Assembly (NCBI GenBank): GCA_011523825.1
Contig: WTFX01000012.1
Span: 62,001 to 126,000, forward strand
Direction: 5' to 3'
From: Microthrixaceae bacterium
GTDB lineage: Bacteria; Actinomycetota; Acidimicrobiia; Acidimicrobiales; Poriferisodalaceae
Length of the DNA stretch: 64,000 nt
Shown here: positions 26,049 through 35,109 of the stretch, in pieces
Layout of the letters: each line of letters starts with the position of its first letter
How positions within the stretch are numbered: the stretch's first letter is position 1
Program-made: the position numbers and the translations under genes
The notes under the pieces: generated by a model
What the model saw: only the letters and a program-made list of their open reading frames with translations
Told to the model about the DNA's origin: nothing
The model's database searches: none

Positions 26049-29000
26049 ATGCCCGACTTCTACGAGCAGCCGATCCTCAACTCGCCGTACGACGCACCCA
26101 CGAGCCACTGGGAACTCGACGACGAACGCCAGCCGACTGGCGCCGTGTCGGAGGGTCGCCGACCCGCTTCGTTTATCTCGCCGATTCCCGCACCACGCAA
26201 GCGAGGCAAGAAGGGCGCCAAGGCGGACAAGTCGACCCAGCAGACGTTGGTGTTCGACACGCAGGCGGAGTCCCTGACCGAGGACGGTCAGCAGTACGAC
26301 CTGTCGCAACTCATCAACACAGTCCGTGGCGAGGTTGCCAAATGGCGGTCAGAACCTGATGAGCGACGCTGGCATGTCACTGCGGAGACCGCACGGCTGC
26401 TCAAGCACTGGCGACACTTCGAGTTTCCGGGCATCCGGCCGTTCTTCTGCCAAGTCGAAGCGGTTGAAACCGTCATCTGGCTTACTGAGGTCGCTCCAAA
26501 CACAGCGGTGGGACGACGCCTGCGCGACCAGATCGCAGCGGCGAGCGAGCAGGCAAATCCGGGCGTCGACCGCCTCGCGCTGAAGATGGCGACCGGTTCG
26601 GGCAAGACAACCGTGATGGCCATGCTCATCGCTTGGCAGACCATCAATGCGGTGCGGCATCCCCAGAGCCAGAGATTCACCCGCGGCTTCCTCGTCGTAA
26701 CCCCCGGAATACCCATCCGGGATCGGCTCCGCGTGCTGCAGCCCAACGATCCCGACAGCTACTACCGCAGCCGTGATCTCGTCCCTGCCGACATGGCAGG
26801 CGAGTTGGGCAGGGCGCGGATCGTCATCACGAACTATCACGCCTTCATCCGGCGCGAAACGATGAGTCTCGCCAAGGGCAACCGAGCGCTGCTGCAAGGC
26901 CATGGGCCTGAGATCGACACCCGCGAATCCGAAGGCCAGATGCTCCAGCGGGTGATGCCCGAGTTGATGGGCACCAAGGGCGTGATGGTGCTGAACGACG
27001 AGGCGCACCATTGCTACCGAGAGAAGCCGGGCTCGGCCGACGAGTCCGATGAACCGGAGTTGACCGGCGACGCCCGCAAGGAAGCCGAAAACAACTCTGA
27101 GGCCGCCCGCGTCTGGATGACCGGCATCGAGGCCGTCCAGCGTAAGCTCGGGCTGAAGCGCGTGATCGACCTGTCGGCGACGCCGTTCTTCCTCAGCGGC
27201 TCGGGTTACGCCGAGGGCACTCTGTTCGGCTGGGTCGCCAGCGATTTCTCGCTCATGGACGCCATCGAGTGCGGCATCGTCAAGCTGCCGAGAGTGCCTG
27301 TGGCCGACAACATCCCCGGCAACGTGATGCCCACCTATCGCGAGCTGTGGAAGCACATCGGCAAGAAGATGCCCCGCAAGGGCCTGAAGGCCGTCGGGCA
27401 GCTTGATCCCGAGGCGACGTTGCCAGTTGAGCTGAAATCTGCATTGGAAGCGTTGTACGGGCACTACGAGCAGGTTTTCGAGCAGTGGGAGGCACAGCCC
27501 GACATTGAGGTCCCGCCGTGTTTCATCGTGGTGTGCAACAACACGGCCACTTCGAAGATCGTCTACGACTACATCTCCGGCTACCGGCGTGAGCTGCCAA
27601 GCGGCGCGGATTCCTTCCACAACGGCCGATTGGAGTTGTTTCGCAACTTTGACTCCCACGGCAACCCGTTGGCGCGTCCTCGCACGTTGTTGATCGACAG
27701 CCGTCAGCTCGAATCAGGAGATGCGCTCGATTCGAACTTCCGAGACGCGGCGTCGGACGAGATCGAGAGGTTCCGCCGGGAAATCATCGAACGCGGTGGC
27801 ACCAGTCGAGAGGCCCAGAATCTCAGCGACGAAGACCTGCTCCGAGAGGTGATGAACACGGTGGGCAAGCCGGGCCGTCTGGGCGGCGACACCAGGTGCG
27901 TGGTGTCGGTGGCGATGTTGACCGAAGGCTGGGATGCGAACACTGTCACGCACGTCTTGGGCGTGAGGGCGTTCGGCACGCAGCTTCTGTGCGAGCAGGT
28001 CGTGGGCCGAGCCCTGCGCCGCCAGTCGTACGACCTCAACGAGCACGGACTATTCGAGACCGAGTACGCGGATGTCTTCGGTGTGCCGTTCGACTTCACC
28101 GCTGAACCGGTGATCGTCAAGCCCAAGCAGCCCAGTTCGACGGTGCAGGTGCATGCCGTCAGCCCCGAGCGGGATTCCTTGGAGATTCGCTTCCCGCGGG
28201 TTGCTGGCTATCGGGTCGATCTGCCCGATGATCGGCTGGAAGCCAAGTTCACTGAAGACTCGACGCTGCACCTCACGCCCGAGTTGGTCGGCCCGACTCG
28301 CACCCGCAATGAAGGGATCATCGGCGAAGGCATCGACCTCGATCTCACCGACACTGGAGACACGCGCTACTCCACCATCGTCTACCACCTCACGAACTAC
28401 CTGCTGCGTACGAAGTGGCGCGGCCCAGACGACCAGCCCCGGCTGCATCTCTTCGGTCAGCTCAAGCGAATCACCGAGCGCTGGCTCGACGAGCACTTGG
28501 TGTGCGAGGGCGGGACATCGCTGTCTCAGCTGGTCAACTTGCCGCTCTTGGATCAAGCGTGCGACCGCATCACAACCGCCATCGTCGAGGCCAAGCGAAC
28601 GGAAGGCGGCAATGTGAAGGCGCTGCTTGACTCGTTCGCACCCGTCGGCACGACCCGCGACGTCAACTTCACCACGTCGAAGACGCAGCGTTGGCGCACC
28701 CGCGCTGACCGCAGCCACGTCAACTGGGCGGTCGGCGACAGTGACTGGGAGTTGGAGTTCTGCCAAGTGGCCGAGGCCAATCCCGATGTGCTGGCCTACG
28801 TCAAGAACGCGGGCATGGGCTTCGAGGTGCCGTACCGGACTGGCGGCCAGAATCGCATTTACGTGCCCGACTTCATTCTGAAGGTGAGCGACGACGGCGA
28901 CGATGGAGGCGAACCGCTGCAGCTGGTCGTAGAGGTCAAGGGCTTCCGGGGTGAGGACGCCAAGGACAAGGCTGCCACGATGCGCAACTACTGGGTGCCC

Positions 29001-29432
29001 GGTGTCAACCACCTCGGCACGTTCGGCTACTGGCAGTTCGTGGAACTGCGAAACAACTGGGATTTTGCAAAGGATCTCAGGACTGCCATCGCTCAGGCAC
29101 GACGGGAGGCGCGTGCGTTTCGTGATGGTCGACAGACGCTGATCAGTCGCGATGCGGTGCTTGCTTCTTTGCGAGAGCTCAAGCCGCGCCTGCAAGAAGA
29201 ATTCGGCATCGCCAGCCTTAAGCTGTTCGGGTCGTTCGCTCGCGACGAGGCCCAGCTCACCAGCGATATCGACCTCATCGTCGAGTACCACACCGAGCCA
29301 GAGAGCTGGGGCAATTTCGGCGAGGGCCCATTCCTTGAGGACACTCTCGGCCGCAGCGTTGACATCGCGATTGGCAAGGAGTTGCGCGACCATGTGCGCC
29401 CGAACGCTGAGCGGGAAGCGATCGATGTATAG
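26049..29432 (+). CDS. Type III-like restriction endonuclease (BPTD_3080-type) fused to a C-terminal MNT nucleotidyltransferase domain
   Basis: 1127 residues. The superfamily 2 helicase core has Walker A ATGSGKTTVMAML (~181-193), DEAH at 317-320 and an S-A-T-P motif (DLSATPFFL). FGTQLLCEQVVGRALRR carries motif VI, and a nuclease-like region follows (YVPDFILKV, then LVVEVKG). The opening YEQPILNSPYDAPTSHWELD is typical of the BPTD_3080 family. The last ~90 residues form a separate MntA-type domain: LFGSFARDEAQLTSDIDLIV with G-S at 1061-1062, the D-x-D pair at D1073/D1075 and a third acid at D1105. MntA normally is a free antitoxin that AMPylates HepT, and a HepT gene starts inside the last codons. 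A linker follows FAKDLRTAIAQ, and nothing suggests a broken frame. Confidence 0.85.
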   Translation: MPDFYEQPILNSPYDAPTSHWELDDERQPTGAVSEGRRPASFISPIPAPRKRGKKGAKADKSTQQTLVFDTQAESLTEDGQQYDLSQLINTVRGEVAKWRSEPDERRWHVTAETARLLKHWRHFEFPGIRPFFCQVEAVETVIWLTEVAPNTAVGRRLRDQIAAASEQANPGVDRLALKMATGSGKTTVMAMLIAWQTINAVRHPQSQRFTRGFLVVTPGIPIRDRLRVLQPNDPDSYYRSRDLVPADMAGELGRARIVITNYHAFIRRETMSLAKGNRALLQGHGPEIDTRESEGQMLQRVMPELMGTKGVMVLNDEAHHCYREKPGSADESDEPELTGDARKEAENNSEAARVWMTGIEAVQRKLGLKRVIDLSATPFFLSGSGYAEGTLFGWVASDFSLMDAIECGIVKLPRVPVADNIPGNVMPTYRELWKHIGKKMPRKGLKAVGQLDPEATLPVELKSALEALYGHYEQVFEQWEAQPDIEVPPCFIVVCNNTATSKIVYDYISGYRRELPSGADSFHNGRLELFRNFDSHGNPLARPRTLLIDSRQLESGDALDSNFRDAASDEIERFRREIIERGGTSREAQNLSDEDLLREVMNTVGKPGRLGGDTRCVVSVAMLTEGWDANTVTHVLGVRAFGTQLLCEQVVGRALRRQSYDLNEHGLFETEYADVFGVPFDFTAEPVIVKPKQPSSTVQVHAVSPERDSLEIRFPRVAGYRVDLPDDRLEAKFTEDSTLHLTPELVGPTRTRNEGIIGEGIDLDLTDTGDTRYSTIVYHLTNYLLRTKWRGPDDQPRLHLFGQLKRITERWLDEHLVCEGGTSLSQLVNLPLLDQACDRITTAIVEAKRTEGGNVKALLDSFAPVGTTRDVNFTTSKTQRWRTRADRSHVNWAVGDSDWELEFCQVAEANPDVLAYVKNAGMGFEVPYRTGGQNRIYVPDFILKVSDDGDDGGEPLQLVVEVKGFRGEDAKDKAATMRNYWVPGVNHLGTFGYWQFVELRNNWDFAKDLRTAIAQARREARAFRDGRQTLISRDAVLASLRELKPRLQEEFGIASLKLFGSFARDEAQLTSDIDLIVEYHTEPESWGNFGEGPFLEDTLGRSVDIAIGKELRDHVRPNAEREAIDV

Positions 29433-29787
29433 GTGCACCGAGCCTGAAGAATGGTTGCCGCACATCAGGCGCATGTTGGATGCAGCCGAGAAGGCATCCG
29501 AATACGCCCAAGGCGTTCAGGAGTCCGAATTCCTTCCGGGTGCACTGGAGTATGACGCGTCGCTCATGCAGCTCGTGGTCCTTGCTGAAGCGGCAAATCG
29601 AGTGCCGCCCCCTGTGCGAGAAGCACTCAGTGCCATCGTCTGGCACAAGATCCGCGGCCTGCGAAATCGCATCGCTCACGACTACGAGAGCCTCGAAGAA
29701 GACTCCGTGTGGAACACCGTGAATGTCTTGGTGCCAGAGCTCATCACGACTCTGCGCGAAGTGCTCGCACGGCACACCGAGGAGTGA
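29425..29787 (+). CDS. HepT-like HEPN ribonuclease toxin (DUF86)
   Basis: 120 residues from ATG 29425, overlapping the restriction gene by 8 bases, with GGGAAG upstream. The HEPN motif R-x4-H-x-Y is intact: R80, H85, Y87 in RNRIAHDYES. In characterised HepT-MntA pairs HepT is an RNase (or tRNA-targeting) toxin, and MntA silences it by adding AMP units to the motif Tyr. Here the expected MntA partner is the C-terminal domain of the preceding restriction enzyme. The next gene, mod, starts 3 bases after the stop. Longer upstream starts in this frame lie over the MNT domain and are rejected. Confidence 0.85.
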   Translation: MYRCTEPEEWLPHIRRMLDAAEKASEYAQGVQESEFLPGALEYDASLMQLVVLAEAANRVPPPVREALSAIVWHKIRGLRNRIAHDYESLEEDSVWNTVNVLVPELITTLREVLARHTEE

Positions 29788-29790
29788 CGG

Positions 29791-32778
29791 ATGGCGAAGC
29801 GCGGTACCAAGTCGAAGGAAGTCGAGAGCCTGACGCACGACGAGTCGTCGCGGGTGAACATCCCGACGGCCGAGTATCAGACCCAATCCTCAGATGAGCG
29901 TGCGGCAGCGATCCGAGTTGCCTACGAGCGTCTCAATCGCGATCTCGATCCTCAGCTTGTGTGGCGAGGCAAGGACATTGTCGACTGGTCTGACCTGGTG
30001 GTGCAGGCGCCGCCGCTGTATATCCAAGAAAAGATCCACCCAAAAGCGCTCATAGCCGATCTTCGGCGGCTTAGCCGGCGCCGCAGCATTGAACAAGCGG
30101 CGTCCGACGCAGGGTTCCAGATCGAGCTGTTCTCCGACTTCAACGGGCTTCCGAACGCCGAGGCAAAGACTGAGTTCTACGAGCACCAGATGAACTGGTC
30201 GAACCGGATGATCCTCGGCGACAGTCTGCAGGTGATGGCCAGTCTTGCGGAACGCGAGGGACTGCAGGGCAAGGTGCAGTGCATCTATATCGACCCTCCC
30301 TACGGCATCAAATTCAATTCAAACTTCCAGTGGTCAACCAGAAGTCGCGACGTGAAGGACGGAAAGGCCGAACATATCACTCGTGAACCTGAGCAAGTGC
30401 GTGCCTTTCGAGACACATGGCTCGACGGCATTCACAGCTATTTGACCTATCTGCGAGACCGTCTGACCGTTGTCCGAGATCTCTTGACCGAGAGCGGCTC
30501 GGTGTTTGTACAAATCGGCGACGAGAATGTGCACCGAGTCCGGTCACTCATGGACGAAATCTTCGGCGCCGACAACTTTGTGAGCTTGATATCAGTGCAG
30601 ACGACAAGCGGTTTTCCGGCGACTTGGATCGGAAATGTAGCCGACTATGTACTCTGGTTCGCAAAGAACCGGAACACCGGCGACGCAAAGTCATCTCGGT
30701 ATCGCAAGAAATTTGTGCTCGGCGAGGGAAATGCAACTTGGTTGCGGTTCCCTGACTTCACTTACCGTGGAGTGAAGGCTGCAGAAAAACGTGGTGAAGT
30801 CTCGGTGCCCAGCAGTGCGCGCCCATACATGCCCGACAATCTGATTTCTCAAGGACGCTCGAGCCAACCGCAGCCATTCTTGTGGCAAGGTGAGAGCTAC
30901 GATAGTTGGCCAAAGAATGCCCATTGGAAGGCAAATTATCCGGTCGGCATGACGCGACTTGGACGAGCTGGTCGAATTCACACCGCCGATAATTCGATAA
31001 GATATGTTCGATTCCACAGTGATTCTGAGGCGGCCGTTCACGGGAATGTATGGACGGACACCGGAACTGGCAATTTCACCGATGACAAGGTGTACGTTGT
31101 CCAGACGAATACAAAGATCGTGGAGCGATGCCTCCTAATGGCAAGCAATCCGGGCGATCTGGTACTTGACCCAACCTGCGGGGCCGGCACCACAGCCTAT
31201 GTGGCGGAGCAATGGGGAAGGCGATGGATCACCATCGACACGTCGCGTGTTGCGCTGGCTTTGGCACGTGCGCGACTCATGGGCGCTCGTTACCCGCACT
31301 ACCTTCTCACCGATAGTCCGGAAGGGCAGCAGAAGGAGGCTGAACTCAGCCGAGTAGAGGTTTCTGAGACGGCCACATTCGGCGACGTTAGGCAGGGCTT
31401 CGTATACGAACGCGTCCCGCACATCATGCTGAAGTCGATCGTCAACAACGCGGAGATCGACATCATCTACGAACAAGGTCAGCCAGTAGTTGAAGCGGCG
31501 CTAGCTGATCTCAACTCGACGCTGCGTGCCGTCCCGCCAGCGCCCTTCGAGGTAGAGGTTGGTGGCCGCAAGGGCCAACAGGTCGATTTCGCCTTGTCGG
31601 CGGATACCACGGTTTCATTGCCATCGGGTGAGGAGGTGCCTGCGGGTGGTCTGCTCGAATGGGAGGTGCCTCGTGAGCGGCCCGAGGACTGGCCATCTGA
31701 CGCCGCTGAGCCGCACGAACGGTTCTGGCAGGCTCGCCTCGATCGGCAGCGGGCAATCGACGAGTCCATCGCCGCAAAGGCCGACTTCGAATACCTCTAC
31801 GACAAGCCGTATCCGGACAACTCGAAGGTACGCGTCGCCGGGCCGTTCACCGTCGAGAGCATCTCACCGCATCGCTACCTGGGTCTCGACTCCGACGACC
31901 AGCTGATCGATCCTGTAGCCGACGCACGGAGCAATGGAGAGGCGCCGCAGGACTTCGTATCGCTCATCCTCGACAACCTGCGGACCGCAGGGGTGCAGCA
32001 GGCACACAAGACAGACCGCATCGACTTCATCTCGCTGCAGCCGTGGCCGGGTGACTACGTCTGCGCCGAAGGCACCTACACCGAGGCTCCGCAGCCATCG
32101 AAGGACGACTCAGCCGATCTGTCCGATGCTGATGTCCGAAGAGCAGCGATCTTCGTCGGCCCAGAGTTCGGCACCGTCACGCGCCCATTCCTTGTGGCGG
32201 CTGCTCAAGAGGCCGCCGAGGCGGGCTTCGATGTGCTGATCTCCTGCGCGTTCAACTACGACGCACAAGCGTCCGCGTTCATCAGGTCAGGACCATTGCA
32301 GGTGCTTAAGGCCAGGATGAACGCCGATCTGCACATGGCCGGCGAACTCAAGAGCACTGGCAGCGGCAACCTGTTCGTCATCTTCGGCGAACCCGACATC
32401 GAGTTGCTCACGGCTCATCCGACCGAGGACGGTACCGCGCAGTTCTGCGTGAAGCTGAAGGGGATCGACGTATTCGATCCGACGACCGGCGAAGTGCGCA
32501 GCGACGAGCCCGGTTCCATCGCCTGTTGGTTCGTCGACACCGATTACGACCACGAGAGTTTCTTCGTGCGTCACGCCTACTTCCTCGGTGCCGACAACCC
32601 CTACAAGTCGCTCAAGACAACCCTGAAGGCCGAGGTCGACGAGGACGCCTGGGCAACCCTGAACAGCGACATCTCGCGCCCATTCCCGGTCCCCGAGACC
32701 CGCCACATCGCTGTCAAGGTCATCAACCACCTCGGCGACGAGGTAATGAAGGTCTTCCGCGTCCCTACCGCCGCCTAG
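29791..32778 (+). CDS. Type III-like site-specific DNA adenine methyltransferase (Mod), beta class
   Basis: 995 residues. Motif IV DPPY is at 168-171 (CIYIDPPYGIKFN) and the AdoMet motif DPTCGAGTT follows at 460, an order (IV, TRD, I) typical of beta-class N6-adenine methylases. The segment between them (about 172-455) should hold the target recognition domain. The long C-terminal half (from ~560) resembles large Mod proteins paired with BPTD_3080 nucleases. It methylates host sites and probably forms the recognition subunit of the restriction complex. DNA coding for the recognition region (about 30.3-31.1 kb) is visibly more AT-rich than the rest, suggesting domain exchange. Confidence 0.88.
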   Translation: MAKRGTKSKEVESLTHDESSRVNIPTAEYQTQSSDERAAAIRVAYERLNRDLDPQLVWRGKDIVDWSDLVVQAPPLYIQEKIHPKALIADLRRLSRRRSIEQAASDAGFQIELFSDFNGLPNAEAKTEFYEHQMNWSNRMILGDSLQVMASLAEREGLQGKVQCIYIDPPYGIKFNSNFQWSTRSRDVKDGKAEHITREPEQVRAFRDTWLDGIHSYLTYLRDRLTVVRDLLTESGSVFVQIGDENVHRVRSLMDEIFGADNFVSLISVQTTSGFPATWIGNVADYVLWFAKNRNTGDAKSSRYRKKFVLGEGNATWLRFPDFTYRGVKAAEKRGEVSVPSSARPYMPDNLISQGRSSQPQPFLWQGESYDSWPKNAHWKANYPVGMTRLGRAGRIHTADNSIRYVRFHSDSEAAVHGNVWTDTGTGNFTDDKVYVVQTNTKIVERCLLMASNPGDLVLDPTCGAGTTAYVAEQWGRRWITIDTSRVALALARARLMGARYPHYLLTDSPEGQQKEAELSRVEVSETATFGDVRQGFVYERVPHIMLKSIVNNAEIDIIYEQGQPVVEAALADLNSTLRAVPPAPFEVEVGGRKGQQVDFALSADTTVSLPSGEEVPAGGLLEWEVPRERPEDWPSDAAEPHERFWQARLDRQRAIDESIAAKADFEYLYDKPYPDNSKVRVAGPFTVESISPHRYLGLDSDDQLIDPVADARSNGEAPQDFVSLILDNLRTAGVQQAHKTDRIDFISLQPWPGDYVCAEGTYTEAPQPSKDDSADLSDADVRRAAIFVGPEFGTVTRPFLVAAAQEAAEAGFDVLISCAFNYDAQASAFIRSGPLQVLKARMNADLHMAGELKSTGSGNLFVIFGEPDIELLTAHPTEDGTAQFCVKLKGIDVFDPTTGEVRSDEPGSIACWFVDTDYDHESFFVRHAYFLGADNPYKSLKTTLKAEVDEDAWATLNSDISRPFPVPETRHIAVKVINHLGDEVMKVFRVPTAA

Positions 32779-32829
32779 GACGTGTCTTCAAGACCTGGGT
32801 CTGTCACACCCGATCCCTACAGTTCGAAC

Positions 32830-33405
32830 ATGGGCAAGAAACGAAGGCGTAAGGCGGCGAAGCGGTCTGCTGAGGCTTCGCCGCGGAATGGCGAAGCCTT
32901 CGGTGGCCCTGACGCAGCTCGCGAAGCGTTCATCTCGACGATGGGCGAGTTGAGGGCTGCTGTTGATGATCCGAGTCCATGGCCGACGAGAGAGCAACTC
33001 TCCGGGGGGACGTACGACCAAGCCTTTGCAGCCGCACTGGAGGCAGCGCAACACAGCCTTGTACTTGCCTACTTGGAGGACTACGAGAACGAGGAACTGC
33101 CAGGACACATCTACCTCGGAACGAACGGGGAAGCTGTCGTTCAATCCGAACGCGAATTCCTATACGGGCATCTCGAGAAGTGGGGTGCTCAGGGTCGTTG
33201 CCCTCAGGTGTGCCGGGTGTGCGGCGGCCCCTTTGCGGGCGGACCGGGAATCCTCTATCCGCTCAGCAAGTACAAGGTCGTGGGTGTTCTCAATGCAGTT
33301 AGCGAGGTACCCGACGCCGTAGTCGGCAGCGAGGTCCAGAACTGGGCGACCAAGGTGTGCTCGCCGCGGTGCTGGGCCTATGCGAGCCCAGTTCATGCCT
33401 GGTGA
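32830..33405 (+). CDS. Hypothetical protein with zinc-ribbon-like cysteines
   Basis: 191 residues from ATG 32830 (a GTG 16 codons upstream is possible). It has a Lys/Arg-rich N-terminus (GKKRRRKAAKR), an acidic/aromatic middle (AYLEDYENEELPGHIYLG) and a C-terminal Cys set: C-P-Q-V-C-R-V-C-G followed ~40 residues on by C-S-P-R-C. The spacing suggests one bound zinc. It follows mod by 51 bases on the same strand and may belong to the restriction island as an accessory gene. I do not recognise a family. Confidence 0.6.
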   Translation: MGKKRRRKAAKRSAEASPRNGEAFGGPDAAREAFISTMGELRAAVDDPSPWPTREQLSGGTYDQAFAAALEAAQHSLVLAYLEDYENEELPGHIYLGTNGEAVVQSEREFLYGHLEKWGAQGRCPQVCRVCGGPFAGGPGILYPLSKYKVVGVLNAVSEVPDAVVGSEVQNWATKVCSPRCWAYASPVHAW

Positions 33406-33759
33406 CACTGCCGCTGCTTGTGCTCCCGAATGCGTGCGGAGGATTGTCCGATTGTTGAACCTCCGACGGCCCATAGTGGCGTGAGTGCGTAGCGTTCCAA
33501 CGGTGCATTCGCGCCGGCCCGCGCTGTCCCGTGTCAAGGTTTTGGACTCAAGCCTCGGTGCTGCTTGCGGACGAGACGCCTGCTACGGGGAGTTTCGGGA
33601 CTGGGGGCGGTAGGCGATTTCGACGGTGCCGGCGATCACTACAGCAAACGGTGCGCTTAGACCGAGAATCCACTTGGACTCCGACATCCACCGGAGCGCG
33701 GTCACCAATGCCGCGGGCGGCGAGACCGCTGCAGCAGCGGCAGGCTTGAAGCCGCGGCG
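33406..33759. other. 354-base gap at the right end of the restriction island
   Basis: No convincing gene, RNA or repeat was seen. A 40-codon minus-strand frame (33705 to 33583, GTG start) encodes one hydrophobic stretch, ILGLSAPFAVVIAGTVEIAY. It lacks a ribosome-binding site and is too short to support. The gap separates the plus-strand restriction genes from a convergent amidohydrolase. Confidence 0.5.
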
Positions 33760-34974
33760 CTACAGGTCGAAGACCTGGCGGGCGTTGTCGCCGATGAAGG
33801 CCCGCCGCCACTCGGTGGGGAACATGTCGACCAGTTCGTCGAGGTCGAGCACATACTCGGGCGTGTGATCGGCGTGGGGGAAATCGCTGGCCCACATGAA
33901 CCGGTCGTGCCCGTAACGCTTCGCCAGGGCCGGGATGGAGCGCTCGTCGGGATCGCACGAGATCCACACCTGCCGCATGAAGTACTCGCTGGGCTTCATC
34001 TCGAGCGGCACCCGGGTGCCGGTGTAGGTGTGCCCGAATACGGCATCGATGCGGTCGAGGCAGTAGCCGAGCCAGCCGCCGCCCGATTCGAGCACCAGCA
34101 CCTTCAGCTCGGGGAACCGCTCGAACACGCCGTAGTCGAACAGCGACACGAACTGGTGCCGCACACCGTCCGACGCAGTCATCGACGCAGTGAGACGCAG
34201 CTCGCGCACGTGCTCCCAGGTGCCCATGCGCGTGCCCTTGGTCCACTGAGGCTCGAAGGTGGGATGGATGGCGAACGGCACGCCAAGATCTTGCGCCGCC
34301 TCGTACACCGGGTCGTGGTCGGGGTGACCCAGCGGGCGGGTGCTGTGCGTGAACGGCGCCACGAAGCAGCCACGCGCGCCGTCGGCCACCGAGCGCCGCA
34401 GCTCGGCCGCGGCGGCCACCGGGTCGGTCATCGAGATGTGGGCGACGGGAATGAGCCGGTCGGAATGGTCCCGGCAGAACTCGCAGATCCAGCGGTTGTA
34501 GGCGCGCGTGTAGGCCTGGCTCAGCTCGGCGTCTTCGAGTTCGGCTTCCCACAGCAGACCCACCGTCGGCAGCAACACCGCGATGTCGAGGCCCTCGGCG
34601 TCGAGCAGCTCGATCCGCTGGTGTGGGTCCATGGCGCCGAAGGGGATCTCGCCGACGTAGGTGCGGTCCGGGTTGAACATGATGTCGGGCAGATCGGGAG
34701 CGCCCATGGCGCCCAGCGTCGAGACCATGCCGGGACGGGCCAGCTTGCTGCGCTGGTTGTCGATCATGAGCACTTCGAGACCGCGCTCGGGCTCGATCTC
34801 GATGCGCAGCGCCCGGTCCTTGTAGCGGTCCTCGAGGTATTCCTCCCACAGGTCGGGCGGCTCCAGGATGTGGCCGTCGGCGTCCACCGCGCCGCCATGG
34901 GCGATCTTGTGCACCTCGTGCATGTGGCGCTGCCCGCCGTCGGCGGTGAGCTGTCGCTGAACGGTGGTCGTCAT
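33760..34974 (-). CDS. Amidohydrolase_2 family metal-dependent hydrolase/decarboxylase
   Basis: 404 residues. D-A-D-G-H-I-L-E-P-P near residue 30, the internal H in FAIHPTFEPQW (~222), and LESGGGWLGYCLDRID near 293 followed by ASDFPHADHTPEY near 360 are the family's metal and substrate segments. Related to the gene at 3246-4418 but clearly diverged. ATG 34974 was preferred to an upstream Arg-rich extension. It diverges from the SDR gene at 35110 across 135 bases that must contain both promoters. Substrate unknown. Confidence 0.85.
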   Translation of the reverse strand: MTTTVQRQLTADGGQRHMHEVHKIAHGGAVDADGHILEPPDLWEEYLEDRYKDRALRIEIEPERGLEVLMIDNQRSKLARPGMVSTLGAMGAPDLPDIMFNPDRTYVGEIPFGAMDPHQRIELLDAEGLDIAVLLPTVGLLWEAELEDAELSQAYTRAYNRWICEFCRDHSDRLIPVAHISMTDPVAAAAELRRSVADGARGCFVAPFTHSTRPLGHPDHDPVYEAAQDLGVPFAIHPTFEPQWTKGTRMGTWEHVRELRLTASMTASDGVRHQFVSLFDYGVFERFPELKVLVLESGGGWLGYCLDRIDAVFGHTYTGTRVPLEMKPSEYFMRQVWISCDPDERSIPALAKRYGHDRFMWASDFPHADHTPEYVLDLDELVDMFPTEWRRAFIGDNARQVFDL

Positions 34975-35109
34975 GTCTTTCCCCGATGTCCGCGGGTTCC
35001 CCCGAATCCCGGCTCGTATTCTCGCACGGCGCACAACGTCGCGTCATAGGCGACAATCGCGCCCACCAATTCGACACAGTCAAACTCGACGGCACGGGAG
35101 GACAGCACG

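Noticed and set aside
33583..33705. 40-codon minus-strand frame with one hydrophobic stretch
   Set aside because: No ribosome-binding site, GTG start only and no recognisable family. Listed only within the gap description.
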